A stretch of DNA of 51,295 nucleotides from Streptococcaceae bacterium (GTDB taxonomy: Bacteria > Bacillota > Bacilli > Lactobacillales > Streptococcaceae), in assembly GCA_031253335.1 (NCBI GenBank), contig JAIRWF010000028.1, positions 1 through 51,295 of the forward strand. Direction: 5' to 3'. Each line of letters starts with the position of its first letter. The first letter of the stretch is position 1. Positions 1 through 8,266 of this stretch are shown one piece after another. The notes beneath the pieces are model-generated. The model saw only the letters and a list, made by a program, of their open reading frames with translations, was not told the DNA's origin and did not search any database. Made by a program: the position numbers and the translations under genes.

Positions 1-87
1 ACCGCTTAAGCTCCTTGGCTGTCCCTAACCCGATTCTCGGATGGACGACATTTAATCAGCCTGTGCATAGCTGAACCAAGGTATAAT
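1..87. other. unassigned window edge, no gene seen
   Basis: No open reading frame of useful length and no recognised RNA is visible in these bases. The stretch lies downstream of the small minus-strand gene pair that follows rapZ. It is cut by the window edge, so it could be the end of a feature that lies outside. Confidence 0.3.
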
Positions 88-118
88 AAAAGCGCCTTGT
101 CAAAGTGACAGACGCTTA
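88..118 (-). terminator. rho-independent terminator after the small gene pair
   Basis: Read on the minus strand, a stem of about 11 bp with one bulged base encloses a CTT loop and is followed by TTTTATT. It starts at the stop codon of the 116..379 gene. The stem contains TGTCA/TGACA, a relative of the palindrome repeated elsewhere in the window. Confidence 0.7.
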
Positions 119-379
119 GATTCTTTGCAATATTTGTGAAATTTCATTTTTATTAGCAAGTCGTATATATGAATCGCTAATATCAATCATGAAATATGTT
201 GGCAGTCCTATCATTGGTATCTCATGTGCATCAGTAAACCTTTTTGCCAAGTTTGGTGCAAAAACCTTATATCCCCCAACCGAAAAACCCAGTAATTTTC
301 CATCGGGTTCATAAAGAGAAGATATTACTTTATTTTTAGCAAACATTGAATCAACTAATTTTTTTATTTTGCTATCCAT
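116..379 (-). CDS. small hypothetical protein, possible immunity partner
   Basis: An 87-residue protein with no recognised domain, no signal peptide and no membrane segment. It is last in the cls-rsmF-rapZ-ORF string, and its ATG overlaps the end of the preceding small ORF by 16 bp, so the two are translationally coupled. A small soluble protein directly after a toxin-domain-like fragment is the usual position of an immunity protein in polymorphic toxin loci. That role is inferred from position only. A terminator follows immediately. Confidence 0.5.
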   Translation of the reverse strand: MDSKIKKLVDSMFAKNKVISSLYEPDGKLLGFSVGGYKVFAPNLAKRFTDAHEIPMIGLPTYFMIDISDSYIRLANKNEISQILQRI

Positions 380-636
380 GTTTTACCCCTTCTTTTTATG
401 ATTCTGTCAGCAATAGATGAATTGAATTGTAAATTATCAATTCTTCTGTAACAAATAGTTGATGGCTTTGCTGGATTCTCTTTGAAATAATTTCTAATTT
501 CTGCAACAATGTTATTCTGAGAATCAACAATAGTCAGGTCTCCATTTATTCGCTCCATATTCACTATATGAGCGCCCCTATCATCTTTCCAAATCATAGA
601 GAGTGAATATCTTTCATCATCTTTACGTGGTTTCAC
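364..636 (-). CDS. orphan papain-fold-toxin-like C-terminal fragment (90 aa)
   Basis: The frame is open into rapZ, but the sensible start is the GTG at 636, whose GTG overlaps the rapZ TGA as GTGA. A purine-rich AAAGGAAA lies about 13 nt upstream. Residues near AHIVN and TIVDSQNN, followed by [10 protein letters not shown], resemble the His and Asp/Gln half of papain-fold deamidase/peptidase domains found at the C-terminus of polymorphic toxins and some phage head proteins. The half that would carry the catalytic Cys is missing, so this looks like a truncated toxin tail placed behind rapZ. The family assignment is tentative; it could be an unrelated small protein. Confidence 0.4.
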   Translation of the reverse strand: MKPRKDDERYSLSMIWKDDRGAHIVNMERINGDLTIVDSQNNIVAEIRNYFKENPAKPSTICYRRIDNLQFNSSIADRIIKRRGKTWIAK

Positions 637-1535
637 GAGCGATTCACCGTTTCCTTTCGTTTGTCTTTGTCGCGGTGGCTGGTGGCAAGTGGCCAATTTT
701 CAGCGACAAGATCCTTGGAGAGTCGCTCAGCAAAAGCGACAGAGCGGTGTTGACCTCCGGTGCAGCCGAAGGCGATGGTGAGGATGGACTTGCCTTCTTT
801 TTGGTAGGCGGGGATGATCGGGTCGAGCATTGCGCGGAGGTTTTTGTAGAAGTTCTCAGAGACGTCAGATGTCATGACATAGTCATAAACCTCAGGATCG
901 GTGCCATTTTTCTCACGGAGTTCTGGGACATAGTGCGGGTTTGGCGTGAATCGGACGTCGAAGACGAGGTCAGCATCGAGTGGGAGGCCATATTTGTAGC
1001 CGAAAGAGAGGACTTCAATGCGGAATTTTGGCGTGTCGTCTGGGCTTCCGAATTGCTCTTGGATGGCAGCGCGGAGTTGACGCGGAGTCAGCTCACTCGT
1101 GTCGATGACATTTTGGCTAAAATTTTTGAGTGGTTCAAGAAGCGTCCTCTCGCGCATGATACCGTCCATGGTGCGGCCATCTACAGAGAGCGGGTGGCTT
1201 CGGCGGGTCTCTTTGTAGCGAGCAACGAGCTCCTCGTCGGTCGTGTCGAGAAATAAGAGCTTGAAATCAACGTTTTTATTGTCCGAAAGATCCACGGCGA
1301 CCTGCTGGAGCTGCTCAAAGAACTCGCGTGTGCGTACGACGAGTGCAAACTTACTGATTGTCGAATTGTCTGCAGTCAGAAGATCGGTAAATCGCGTGAT
1401 GAGTGCGGGCGGCATATTGTCAATCGTGAAATAGCCCATGTCCTCAAAGGACTGAATGGCAACAGTCATGCCGGAACCCGACATACCTGTGATGACGACG
1501 ATTTGCAATTTTTGATTTTCAATATTTTCAGCCAT
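633..1535 (-). CDS. rapZ: RapZ/YvcJ family nucleotide-binding protein
   Basis: A 300-residue protein of normal length with the RapZ signatures: a P-loop near residues 17-24, [20 protein letters not shown] and [10 protein letters not shown]. It ends with the conserved ETVNRS, so the C-terminus is intact. RapZ/YvcJ proteins bind nucleotides and, in Firmicutes, influence competence and RNA-linked regulation. It is third in an operon: its ATG overlaps the end of the rsmF-like gene by 8 bp. The P-loop is odd: it reads GMSGSGMT, with Met23 where Walker A normally has Lys. The usual downstream partners yvcK and whiA are absent; two small orphan ORFs follow instead. Confidence 0.9.
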   Translation of the reverse strand: MAENIENQKLQIVVITGMSGSGMTVAIQSFEDMGYFTIDNMPPALITRFTDLLTADNSTISKFALVVRTREFFEQLQQVAVDLSDNKNVDFKLLFLDTTDEELVARYKETRRSHPLSVDGRTMDGIMRERTLLEPLKNFSQNVIDTSELTPRQLRAAIQEQFGSPDDTPKFRIEVLSFGYKYGLPLDADLVFDVRFTPNPHYVPELREKNGTDPEVYDYVMTSDVSENFYKNLRAMLDPIIPAYQKEGKSILTIAFGCTGGQHRSVAFAERLSKDLVAENWPLATSHRDKDKRKETVNRS

Positions 1536-2811
1536 GATGCGTGAAACGAAGTCCTTTCGGGATATTATTTTTTATTATACCATTTGCGCGCTTCGCAAAG
1601 GTCAGGCCGTTGCCGTGAATGGTTAGGAGGAGCCAACCGTTGTCGCCAGGGCTTGCGAGGGTCTCTCCTGCCATAACGCGGTAGAACTCATCGTCTGTCA
1701 GCTCGTAAGTCCGCTGGGCTTGATCTGGTGACGTTGCAAGGCCAAGTGCGAAAGCGGGCTCAAAGCGATTTTTCTTGAAAGTACCGAGTTGCAAGCCATT
1801 GCGGGCAATTTTGAGGCTTGACAAGTGGGATGTTTGTGGCGGGAGAAGGTAGAGTACATCGCCAAAGGCTTGCAAAATGCCGTCGGGAAAGCTTGTCAAA
1901 TTTGACAGTGCCCACTCTTGCCAGAGTTTGCGTTTGTCTGAGCTGAGGTTGGACTTACAAGCGCTTGTGGCTTGTGGGTGAGCTGTGCCTGGTGCTTGCA
2001 AGAGCGCCATGAATTGACCTTCCCCACGAAATTGATGCGGATAGAGCTTGTCAGATTTGACAAGTTGCAAGTTTTGGGATTGAAGCCATGCTACTTGCGC
2101 CTCATCCTCTTCAGGCGCCCAGGTGCAAGTCGCATACAACAGATAGCCGCCTGGAGCGAGCATTTGCAGGGCTTCTGTCAAAATCTCGCGCTGCAAAGTC
2201 TGGCAGGTCGAGGGATAGTCTGGCGTCCAATACTGCATGGCGTCTGAATCCTTGCGGAACATGCCTTCGCCCGAACATGGTGCATCGACCACGATGAAGT
2301 CAAAAAATTGCGGGAAGACGGCTGTCAAATTTGACGGCTTTTCATTGAGCACAACAACGTTTCCAGCACCCCAGCGTTCCAGATTTTCCACGAGAATTTT
2401 GGCACGCTTGCCTGAGATTTCATTGCTGATTAGGAGCGAATCATCTGTCAAATTTGACAAGAGGTTTGTGGACTTGCCGCCAGGCGCTGCACACAAGTCC
2501 AACGCCCGCAAGTCATGCCGACCTGTGATTATTTCTCCCGCCCAATCGCCCACTTGCTGTGCGGCGGGCTCCTGTGAATAAACGGCGCCTGTCACATGCT
2601 CAGGCGAATGGCCATCAACCTTTCCGTAGTAGCCATCAGCGCTCCCAGGAATTTTTTCATGAGCTGCAAGCGCTTGTTGCGAAACCTGCTTTCGTGGATT
2701 GATCCGAAAAGCCGATACTGCAGGTGTTTCAAAGCTTTCAAAAAATGCGTCTGCGTCCGCGCCCAGTATTGTGCGGTATTTTGCCTCAAAGCCGTCCGGA
2801 AATTGCGTCAT
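1528..2811 (-). CDS. rsmF: RsmF/NOL1-Nop2-Sun family rRNA cytosine-C5 methyltransferase
   Basis: A 427-residue SAM-dependent RNA m5C methyltransferase. Visible motifs are the SAM site [12 protein letters not shown], the catalytic-loop [15 protein letters not shown] and the second cysteine motif [12 protein letters not shown]. The C-terminal part fits the RsmF-type RNA-binding extension. The start ATG overlaps the cls stop as ATGA, and its own end overlaps rapZ, giving a tightly coupled operon. Four copies of the TGTCAAATTTGACA-like palindrome lie inside this gene and encode SNLT or VK(F/S)D-type peptides, so they are tolerated in frame. The exact rRNA target is inferred from the family. Confidence 0.85.
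   Translation of the reverse strand: MTQFPDGFEAKYRTILGADADAFFESFETPAVSAFRINPRKQVSQQALAAHEKIPGSADGYYGKVDGHSPEHVTGAVYSQEPAAQQVGDWAGEIITGRHDLRALDLCAAPGGKSTNLLSNLTDDSLLISNEISGKRAKILVENLERWGAGNVVVLNEKPSNLTAVFPQFFDFIVVDAPCSGEGMFRKDSDAMQYWTPDYPSTCQTLQREILTEALQMLAPGGYLLYATCTWAPEEDEAQVAWLQSQNLQLVKSDKLYPHQFRGEGQFMALLQAPGTAHPQATSACKSNLSSDKRKLWQEWALSNLTSFPDGILQAFGDVLYLLPPQTSHLSSLKIARNGLQLGTFKKNRFEPAFALGLATSPDQAQRTYELTDDEFYRVMAGETLASPGDNGWLLLTIHGNGLTFAKRANGIIKNNIPKGLRFTHHG
1894..2459. repeat. four copies of the TGTCAAATTTGACA palindrome inside the rsmF-like gene
   Basis: Copies are at 1894-1907 (exact), 2049-2062 (TGTCAGATTTGACA, extended to CTTG/CAAG), 2323-2336 (last base G) and 2446-2459 (exact). Four near-identical 14-bp palindromes within 570 bp of coding sequence are not expected by chance. 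Confidence 0.85.
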
Positions 2812-4262
2812 AAGAGCGGCGAAATCAGCCTCGCAAGCCCTTCCTTAAAGCGAATCCAATAACTGCGTTCTTGGTAACGCTCACGCGTCAAGGCTTTTGA
2901 GACCTTCAAGTCCTCGAAAAAGTCCTCACGAAAACGCCGCGACAGCTTCTCATCGTAAATCATAAGATTTCCCTCAAAATCAAGCTGGAAACTACGATTG
3001 TCAAAATTTGTCGAGCCAATCGACGTCACCTCGCCATCGACGACAATCATCTTGCTGTGAATGAAGCCATTTTCATAAGTGTAGGCCTCAGCTCCGTGGC
3101 GAATGAGGCTCGCCGTGTAGTAATAAGTCGCCCAATAGACAAACGGATGGTCAGGCTTGTTGGGAATCATTATTTTAACCTTGACACCGCTCATCAGCGC
3201 AAGCTTTAGCGCGTCGTGGATCGTCGTATCAGGGATATAGTAAGGTGTCTGGATGATAATTTCGCGCTCCGCCCCATTAATCATCTTGAGATAGGCGAGC
3301 TTGACCTGCTGCTTCTTCTCGTCTGGCCCGCTTGTGACAAACTGCGTCACCACGTCAGAGCCCGTTTCTTCAACAACTGGATAATACACCTGCGCGAGTT
3401 TCGTGATTTCATCGTGGTGTTGGCTATTCCAGTCCATGATAAAGCGCGTCTGGAGCGAATAGACAACATCTCCAGTCAGCCTCAGGTGCGTGTCACGCCA
3501 ATAGCCAAACTTCTTCGTCGTGTGAACGTACTCGTCGCCGACGTTGAAGCCACCCGTATAGCCCACAAGCCCATCAATTACGACAATCTTGCGGTGCAAG
3601 CGATAGTTAAAACGCGGATTAATCGTCGGCAAAAAATCTGGAAAAATCGACGGAAAAAATTGCGCCACGAAGCCGCCCGCATCCAGCAATTCATGGAATT
3701 CCTTGACCTTTGTCATGCGCGAGCCCCAAGCGTCAATCAACAAGCGCACTTCCACACCTCGCTTTGCCGCCGCCACAAGCGCTTGCAAAAGCCGTAAACC
3801 GACCTCATCATTTTTCCAAATATAATACTCCAAATGCACATGATGGTGGGCTTTTTCAATATCCGCAATCAGCCTGTCAAATTTAACAGCCCCATCCGTC
3901 AAAATCTCCACGCCCGTATTGACTGAAATGAGCGAGCGCTCCTCATGAAACAGCAGATGAATCAGCTGCCCCATCACATGATTGTCCGTAATACTCGTCA
4001 GCAAGTCAGGTTCATGCTCAAGCGCCTCCGTGACCGCGAGTTCCCGTTCGTAGTTTGGTCTCATCTCATCGCGCAGCCGAAAAATCTTGCGGTGCGCAAT
4101 CCCCCGCCCAATCAGCAAATAGAGCACAAAACCCACAATCGGCAAAATATTCACGATAAAAAGCCAAGCCCAGGTCGAACTCGTGCTCTTACGCTCCCGA
4201 AAAATAATAAACGCCGAGAAAATAATCTGAAAAACCAAAAGTGTGATTTCGTAAGCTAACAT
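2808..4262 (-). CDS. cls: cardiolipin synthase (phospholipase D family)
   Basis: A 484-residue membrane enzyme that joins two phosphatidylglycerol molecules into cardiolipin. Two hydrophobic segments lie in the first 60 residues, followed by two PLD (HxKxxxxD) motifs: HRKIVVIDGLVGYTGGFN and HSKMIVVDGEVTSIGSTNFD. Length and layout match bacterial Cls. It is the first gene of the cls-rsmF-rapZ operon. The -10 box TATAAT lies only 8 nt before the ATG, inside the 3' end of the upstream racemase gene, so the mRNA should have almost no leader. A one-mismatch palindrome copy (TGTCAAATTTAACA) lies in the gene at 3875-3888. Confidence 0.92.
   Translation of the reverse strand: MLAYEITLLVFQIIFSAFIIFRERKSTSSTWAWLFIVNILPIVGFVLYLLIGRGIAHRKIFRLRDEMRPNYERELAVTEALEHEPDLLTSITDNHVMGQLIHLLFHEERSLISVNTGVEILTDGAVKFDRLIADIEKAHHHVHLEYYIWKNDEVGLRLLQALVAAAKRGVEVRLLIDAWGSRMTKVKEFHELLDAGGFVAQFFPSIFPDFLPTINPRFNYRLHRKIVVIDGLVGYTGGFNVGDEYVHTTKKFGYWRDTHLRLTGDVVYSLQTRFIMDWNSQHHDEITKLAQVYYPVVEETGSDVVTQFVTSGPDEKKQQVKLAYLKMINGAEREIIIQTPYYIPDTTIHDALKLALMSGVKVKIMIPNKPDHPFVYWATYYYTASLIRHGAEAYTYENGFIHSKMIVVDGEVTSIGSTNFDNRSFQLDFEGNLMIYDEKLSRRFREDFFEDLKVSKALTRERYQERSYWIRFKEGLARLISPLL
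3875..3888. repeat. degenerate TGTCAAATTTGACA palindrome in cls
   Basis: Reads TGTCAAATTTAACA, one mismatch from the repeat core. It lies in the coding sequence and encodes VKFD on the minus strand. Confidence 0.6.
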
Positions 4263-4276
4263 TTGCTTAAATTATA
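4260..4276 (-). promoter_or_regulatory. extended -10 promoter of cls, near-leaderless
   Basis: On the minus strand TGGTATAAT is followed by 8 nt and then the ATG at 4262. The TATAAT occupies 4276-4271. Transcription would begin about 1-2 nt before the start codon, and there is no Shine-Dalgarno sequence in this spacer. Confidence 0.6.
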
Positions 4277-5015
4277 CCACAAAACTCCCTGAAAGCGTGA
4301 TAGTTCCCGCTATACGGAGTGTTTCATCTGTTGCCTGAACCCCAATCTTATCGCCTGATGGTTGCAGCAATTCAAGCGCGACATCTTTTCCCGCCCGTAG
4401 TTTCTCATAAAGCCCTAGTGCCGCAGTCCCCGATCCGCAAGCATTTTCCAAAAACAAACTATCAATCGCGCGCACCCAGACCACAGGCAAAATAGAATTT
4501 CCCCATACCCAAGTCACCCCAAGTGACAGGGTACGTCCATCATCTAATTTTTGAATCAATTTCCAAGCTGCTTCTTTCGCGTTTTCAGGAAATTCCTCAA
4601 AGACTAAAAAATGCGTAATCCCCAGAAGAGGGACTTCCACAGCTCCTCCCAGACGCTTCCTCATCTCCTTATCTGAGTCAAGAGGAATCTCCGACCAGGC
4701 CTCCCCATCTTCAGAAACCCCACACGCCACTTCTGCCGCCCCATCTGCGACTGTTAATCGTAACTCTCCCGCATGTCCATCCAGTAAACTCATTGCGGCA
4801 CAGCGGCTTGCATTCCCGCAGAACTCGCCGCCCGCCATGAGTAATTCCGCAGAGCTATTTTTTAGCTCACTCAAAAAACCAACCTGCTCCACCTCAGGAT
4901 GCTCCGCCATAATCGCATCATTCACGCGCTTGCGCTCATCCAAATCCCAAATCAGCCCATCCACCAAAGCTGTGATGTTTCCTGCCGGATTCCAAATTTT
5001 ATATGTCAAACTCAT
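4272..5015 (-). CDS. DapF-superfamily amino-acid epimerase/racemase
   Basis: A 247-residue protein with both catalytic cysteine motifs of the two-base, cofactor-independent epimerase fold: GGEFCGNASRC (Cys66) and ENACGSGTAA (Cys193). The family includes diaminopimelate epimerase and the histidine racemase CntK of staphylopine synthesis. It is shorter than typical DapF and lies directly downstream of two tandem MFS transporters, 14 bp after the first, rather than among lysine-pathway genes. That favours a specialised racemase over housekeeping DapF, but the substrate cannot be read from sequence. RBS: a clear AAGGG before ATG. Confidence 0.75.
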   Translation of the reverse strand: MSLTYKIWNPAGNITALVDGLIWDLDERKRVNDAIMAEHPEVEQVGFLSELKNSSAELLMAGGEFCGNASRCAAMSLLDGHAGELRLTVADGAAEVACGVSEDGEAWSEIPLDSDKEMRKRLGGAVEVPLLGITHFLVFEEFPENAKEAAWKLIQKLDDGRTLSLGVTWVWGNSILPVVWVRAIDSLFLENACGSGTAALGLYEKLRAGKDVALELLQPSGDKIGVQATDETLRIAGTITLSGSFVV

Positions 5016-5028
5016 TTTATTTCCCTTT

Positions 5029-6264
5029 TCAACTGCTGAGCACCTCTTTTGGTCGTTCTTTCATCCTTACACTTACTATTGCTGGCCAAATCGCCCCAAT
5101 CATCACAAGTACCATCATACCAGCCATGCCCACATTCGTCAAAACACCTGACACAGAGACTAAAAGTCCTGAAATCACACTTGCAATCGGCTGTGTAATC
5201 GTGAAAAAGCCCGAATAAGTCCCCGCCGAGTCTCCCTCCATGAGGTCCGCGCGATAGGCTTGTAAAAAACTCACCCCAATCATCTCACCAAACGTCGCAA
5301 TGACAGTTGCCACAAGCTCTACAGTCAAAGTTGTCCCGAGAAAAGCCACAATAAAACCTGTCCCTTGAAAAAATAAACCCACAACCATCCCCGTCTGCCT
5401 GCGCCAATTCCGCGTCAAACGCGTTAACCCATTCATCAAGAGCACAATAATAAACGTATTCACAATGAGAAAAATCGACAGCATCCGCTGCCCATAAATC
5501 TGCAAGCCAAACACCGACGTATTCACAAAGCTATTAGACAAATGCACAGGCAAGTAATTATCTAGCTGATTAAAAATCATTGCTGTGAAAATGGCGGAGA
5601 GACAGTACCACATAAAGGCACGATCCCCTGCCACCATGCGATAAGCTTTGAAGATACTCATCCCTGCCTTTTTCGCCGCTGCCACGGGGTCAAAACTCTC
5701 TGCAATAAAGAAATAAACTAGCCAAAAACTCAAAAATTCTTCCAGTGCACAGGCCAGCAAAAGCCACATCAAATAATCCCTGAAAAACCATCCCGATAGC
5801 GCAGAGCCTATCAAAATCGCCATGTTAATGACCCAGTACTGCAGACTATAAACCAAACGCCTATTCTCCGACGTCGTCAAATCCACCATCATCGCAGTCG
5901 CTGCCGTATTAAAAAAACCATAGCCAAAAAATAAAATCAAAAAGCCAAAATAAGTCACCCAAGGATTAAAAAAGACCGGCGAGTTCGCAAAAGTCGCAAT
6001 CCCAGCTCCCGTCGTTGTCACCAAAGTTGAAAAAAGCATAATCGGCCGCCGTCCCCGCAAATCCGATAAATGCCCCGCCCATAAGCCTACGACAAAAGTC
6101 AGGATATTTGAAATAATGAGCAATATTCCTGTCACACCTGAGCCCATGTGCTCATTGTAGTAAATCGTCATAGATCCGCCGACCGTTGAAAAAGTCATCG
6201 CTCCCAAAAACATCATGAGAAGCCGCAAGCGAATCACAGGCGATAAAGAAAAAAAGTCCTTCAC
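5029..6264 (-). CDS. MFS transporter, first of a tandem pair
   Basis: A major facilitator permease of about 411 residues with 12 predicted hydrophobic segments and the GHLSDLRGRRP loop typical of MFS drug/metabolite transporters. It is clearly paralogous to the next gene: both share the N-terminal pattern KDF...RLRL, TIYYNQ/EH and QIYGQRMLTIFLI-like blocks. The frame is open to 6279, but by alignment with the paralogue the start is the GTG at 6264. A TATAAT lies 6 nt before that GTG, overlapping the end of the upstream paralogue. Substrate unknown; export of a product of the neighbouring racemase is a guess. Confidence 0.8.
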   Translation of the reverse strand: MKDFFSLSPVIRLRLLMMFLGAMTFSTVGGSMTIYYNEHMGSGVTGILLIISNILTFVVGLWAGHLSDLRGRRPIMLFSTLVTTTGAGIATFANSPVFFNPWVTYFGFLILFFGYGFFNTAATAMMVDLTTSENRRLVYSLQYWVINMAILIGSALSGWFFRDYLMWLLLACALEEFLSFWLVYFFIAESFDPVAAAKKAGMSIFKAYRMVAGDRAFMWYCLSAIFTAMIFNQLDNYLPVHLSNSFVNTSVFGLQIYGQRMLSIFLIVNTFIIVLLMNGLTRLTRNWRRQTGMVVGLFFQGTGFIVAFLGTTLTVELVATVIATFGEMIGVSFLQAYRADLMEGDSAGTYSGFFTITQPIASVISGLLVSVSGVLTNVGMAGMMVLVMIGAIWPAIVSVRMKERPKEVLSS

Positions 6265-6271
6265 AGACTTA

Positions 6272-7492
6272 TTATACACTTTCTATACTCTTTTCATGTC
6301 TTTCCACCGCGCGCAAGAGCAGCCAGATTGAGATCCCCGTCGTGACAAGAAGCACGAAAGAAACGCCCCATGCATGTATCACTGGACTTAGACTCACGAG
6401 CGTTGCTGCAATCATCGAACCCAGAGGCTGGCGAATGGATGACGCCCCATTATAAGCTCCAATTTTTTCAGGATCCATGAGATTCGCCCCAATTGTCTGG
6501 ACATTTGGCGTATAAAGAATCTCCCCAATCGTGTAAATCACGCACCCCACAATCAAGGGCCAGAAAGTCGTCATCAAAAAGCTAAAGACCATCCCAAGCG
6601 TCATAAAAACAAGACCCACCACAAAACCACGCTGATGCGACCATTTCGCAGTACGATGATTTGCCGGTGTCATCCCAAACACCACGATGAGACAAGCTAA
6701 AATCAAGAAAATCGTGAGCATGCGTTGTCCGTATATTTCAATACCGAAAAAGTTGATATTCTGAAAGCTATCCGCCAAATGCACCGGCAAAAAATTATCC
6801 CATTGCATGATGACGCTAATGGAGAGGACATTTGCCGCAAGAAAAATCATATAAGTTCTGTCTTTGGCGACCGTTACATAGCTCTGCCAGATATTGTCCG
6901 CACTTTCTTTTTTCTCAGCCAAAGTCTCCGACATCATAAAGACCACAATCACGACTGTCACCGCAATCTCTACCGAAAGCAAAATCAAAAGCGCCAAAAA
7001 TGCTGGTTTAAAGAGCCAAGCACCTATCCCCGCACCAATAACGACCGCCATATTCTGTGCCCAATAATCGAGACCAAACACCGTCTTACGGTTCGTCGCA
7101 TCTGACAAATCAATAATCATCGAAGCCCCCGCAGTGCTGACATAGTTAAAGCCATAAGAAATGAGAAGAAAGCCCACAAAAGTCGTCCACGCATTCACAT
7201 GCCCTGGCAGATTAGAAAATAGCGCAATAAGGCTCCCCACAAATTGCAAAAGTACGCCTTGAGTCATCACAACTTTTCGCCCACGGGTGTCCGAGAGTTG
7301 CCCCCCGATAAGTCCTGCAAAAAAGGTAGCTACTGCTGACACCGCAAGCAAAGCACCTGTCACCACAGCTCCCAAATGCTGATTGTAGTAAATCGTCATC
7401 GAGCTGTAAATCGTCCCATAGGAAAACGACCCCAGAAACACAATCACCAGGCGGAGTTTTAGATTATAAGCAAGTGCGCGGAAGTCTTTCAT
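6272..7492 (-). CDS. MFS transporter, second of a tandem pair
   Basis: A 406-residue 12-TM major facilitator protein with the cytoplasmic loop GGQLSDTRGRKV after TM2. It is the upstream member of the duplicated pair and starts MKDFRAL. The -10 box TATAAT (7506-7501, extended by TGC) is 8 nt from the ATG, so the transcript has practically no 5' leader. The pair plus the DapF-like gene form a probable operon. Confidence 0.85.
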   Translation of the reverse strand: MKDFRALAYNLKLRLVIVFLGSFSYGTIYSSMTIYYNQHLGAVVTGALLAVSAVATFFAGLIGGQLSDTRGRKVVMTQGVLLQFVGSLIALFSNLPGHVNAWTTFVGFLLISYGFNYVSTAGASMIIDLSDATNRKTVFGLDYWAQNMAVVIGAGIGAWLFKPAFLALLILLSVEIAVTVVIVVFMMSETLAEKKESADNIWQSYVTVAKDRTYMIFLAANVLSISVIMQWDNFLPVHLADSFQNINFFGIEIYGQRMLTIFLILACLIVVFGMTPANHRTAKWSHQRGFVVGLVFMTLGMVFSFLMTTFWPLIVGCVIYTIGEILYTPNVQTIGANLMDPEKIGAYNGASSIRQPLGSMIAATLVSLSPVIHAWGVSFVLLVTTGISIWLLLRAVERHEKSIESV

Positions 7493-7508
7493 TTTTAAAA
7501 ATTATAGC
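7490..7508 (-). promoter_or_regulatory. extended -10 promoter of the MFS pair, near-leaderless
   Basis: The minus strand reads TGCTATAAT, then 8 nt and ATG. No Shine-Dalgarno sequence fits in the spacer. Confidence 0.55.
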
Positions 7509-7594
7509 ACAAAACAAAAATGAGAGTTTTTTAATGTTTTATTAAGAATATTAGGTTAAAATAATGAGAGTAAAATTAGAAATGAGGTTTCACT

Positions 7595-8233
7595 ATGAAA
7601 CATAAGCTATTAAAAATCCTATTGCCAATTCTTTTTGTTCTTGGGCTCATCGTCTTCGCCTCTCTCTTTTATGAGACACCAAATGCCCAGACAACGAGCA
7701 AAGAAACAAAAACGCAAGCTTCTTCTACCCCGCCTGCTTCTTCTTTGCAAACCCCACAAACTCCCGCTGTTGATGAAAATACAGCCTCTTCTGAGCCTGT
7801 TTCCGAGGTTGTCCCTGAGTCCTTGACCAATGCGCTCATCATTAAAGGTCAGACATACCATTATCAGGACGGCGGGCAAGGCTCAGGTCAAGCCATCATT
7901 GACGCGGCGCCAAATAGCAACATCTCAACCTGGGGCGGTGCTGGTGTGCAGTCAGTCAATGACGGTCTCTCCACGCACTTTATCGGCCATAATCCTGGTG
8001 TCTTTGGCGTCCTATTTAGCCTCTCTGCGGGTGATGTAATCACTGTTTACGATAACACTGGCGCTAAGCGCGATTATACCGTTTCACAGGTTGATCGTGT
8101 GGATGATTATGCCAACTCGCTCTCTGGCGGCGGCAATTACTGGGATCGCATGGTCGGATCCGGCGGCGGCGAGCGCCTCGTTTTCCAGACCTGCATCAAT
8201 GATGACACCAATCTTGTCGTCTTCGCCAACTAA
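7595..8233 (+). CDS. sortase-like protein with noncanonical active site
   Basis: A 212-residue protein with an N-terminal membrane anchor (residues 5-25), a low-complexity Ser/Thr/Pro linker (about 30-75) and a C-terminal sortase-fold domain. The catalytic His is in FIGHN (His132) and the Cys in VFQTC (Cys200). The Arg that normally follows the TLxTC motif is replaced: DDTNLVVFA has Asn at about 206 where Arg is expected. RBS GAGG is 8 nt before ATG. It is monocistronic, followed by a bidirectional terminator, and no sortase substrate is adjacent. It may be an atypical class of sortase or a non-transpeptidating relative. Confidence 0.7.
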   Translation: MKHKLLKILLPILFVLGLIVFASLFYETPNAQTTSKETKTQASSTPPASSLQTPQTPAVDENTASSEPVSEVVPESLTNALIIKGQTYHYQDGGQGSGQAIIDAAPNSNISTWGGAGVQSVNDGLSTHFIGHNPGVFGVLFSLSAGDVITVYDNTGAKRDYTVSQVDRVDDYANSLSGGGNYWDRMVGSGGGERLVFQTCINDDTNLVVFAN

Positions 8234-8234
8234 C

Positions 8235-8261
8235 AAAAAACGCTCATCTGAGCGCTTTTTA
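8235..8261. terminator. bidirectional terminator between sortase-like gene and pgi
   Basis: AACGCTCA/TGAGCGCTT stem with a tiny loop, flanked by A-run and T-run, placed between two convergent genes. Confidence 0.85.
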
Positions 8262-8266
8262 ATTAC

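Noticed and set aside
1-115. Start of the window as a tmRNA, RNase P or SRP RNA end
   Set aside because: No conserved core of these RNAs could be recognised.
603-1256. Long plus-strand frame of 217 codons opposite rapZ
   Set aside because: It is the antisense shadow of rapZ, has no RBS and no recognisable domain.
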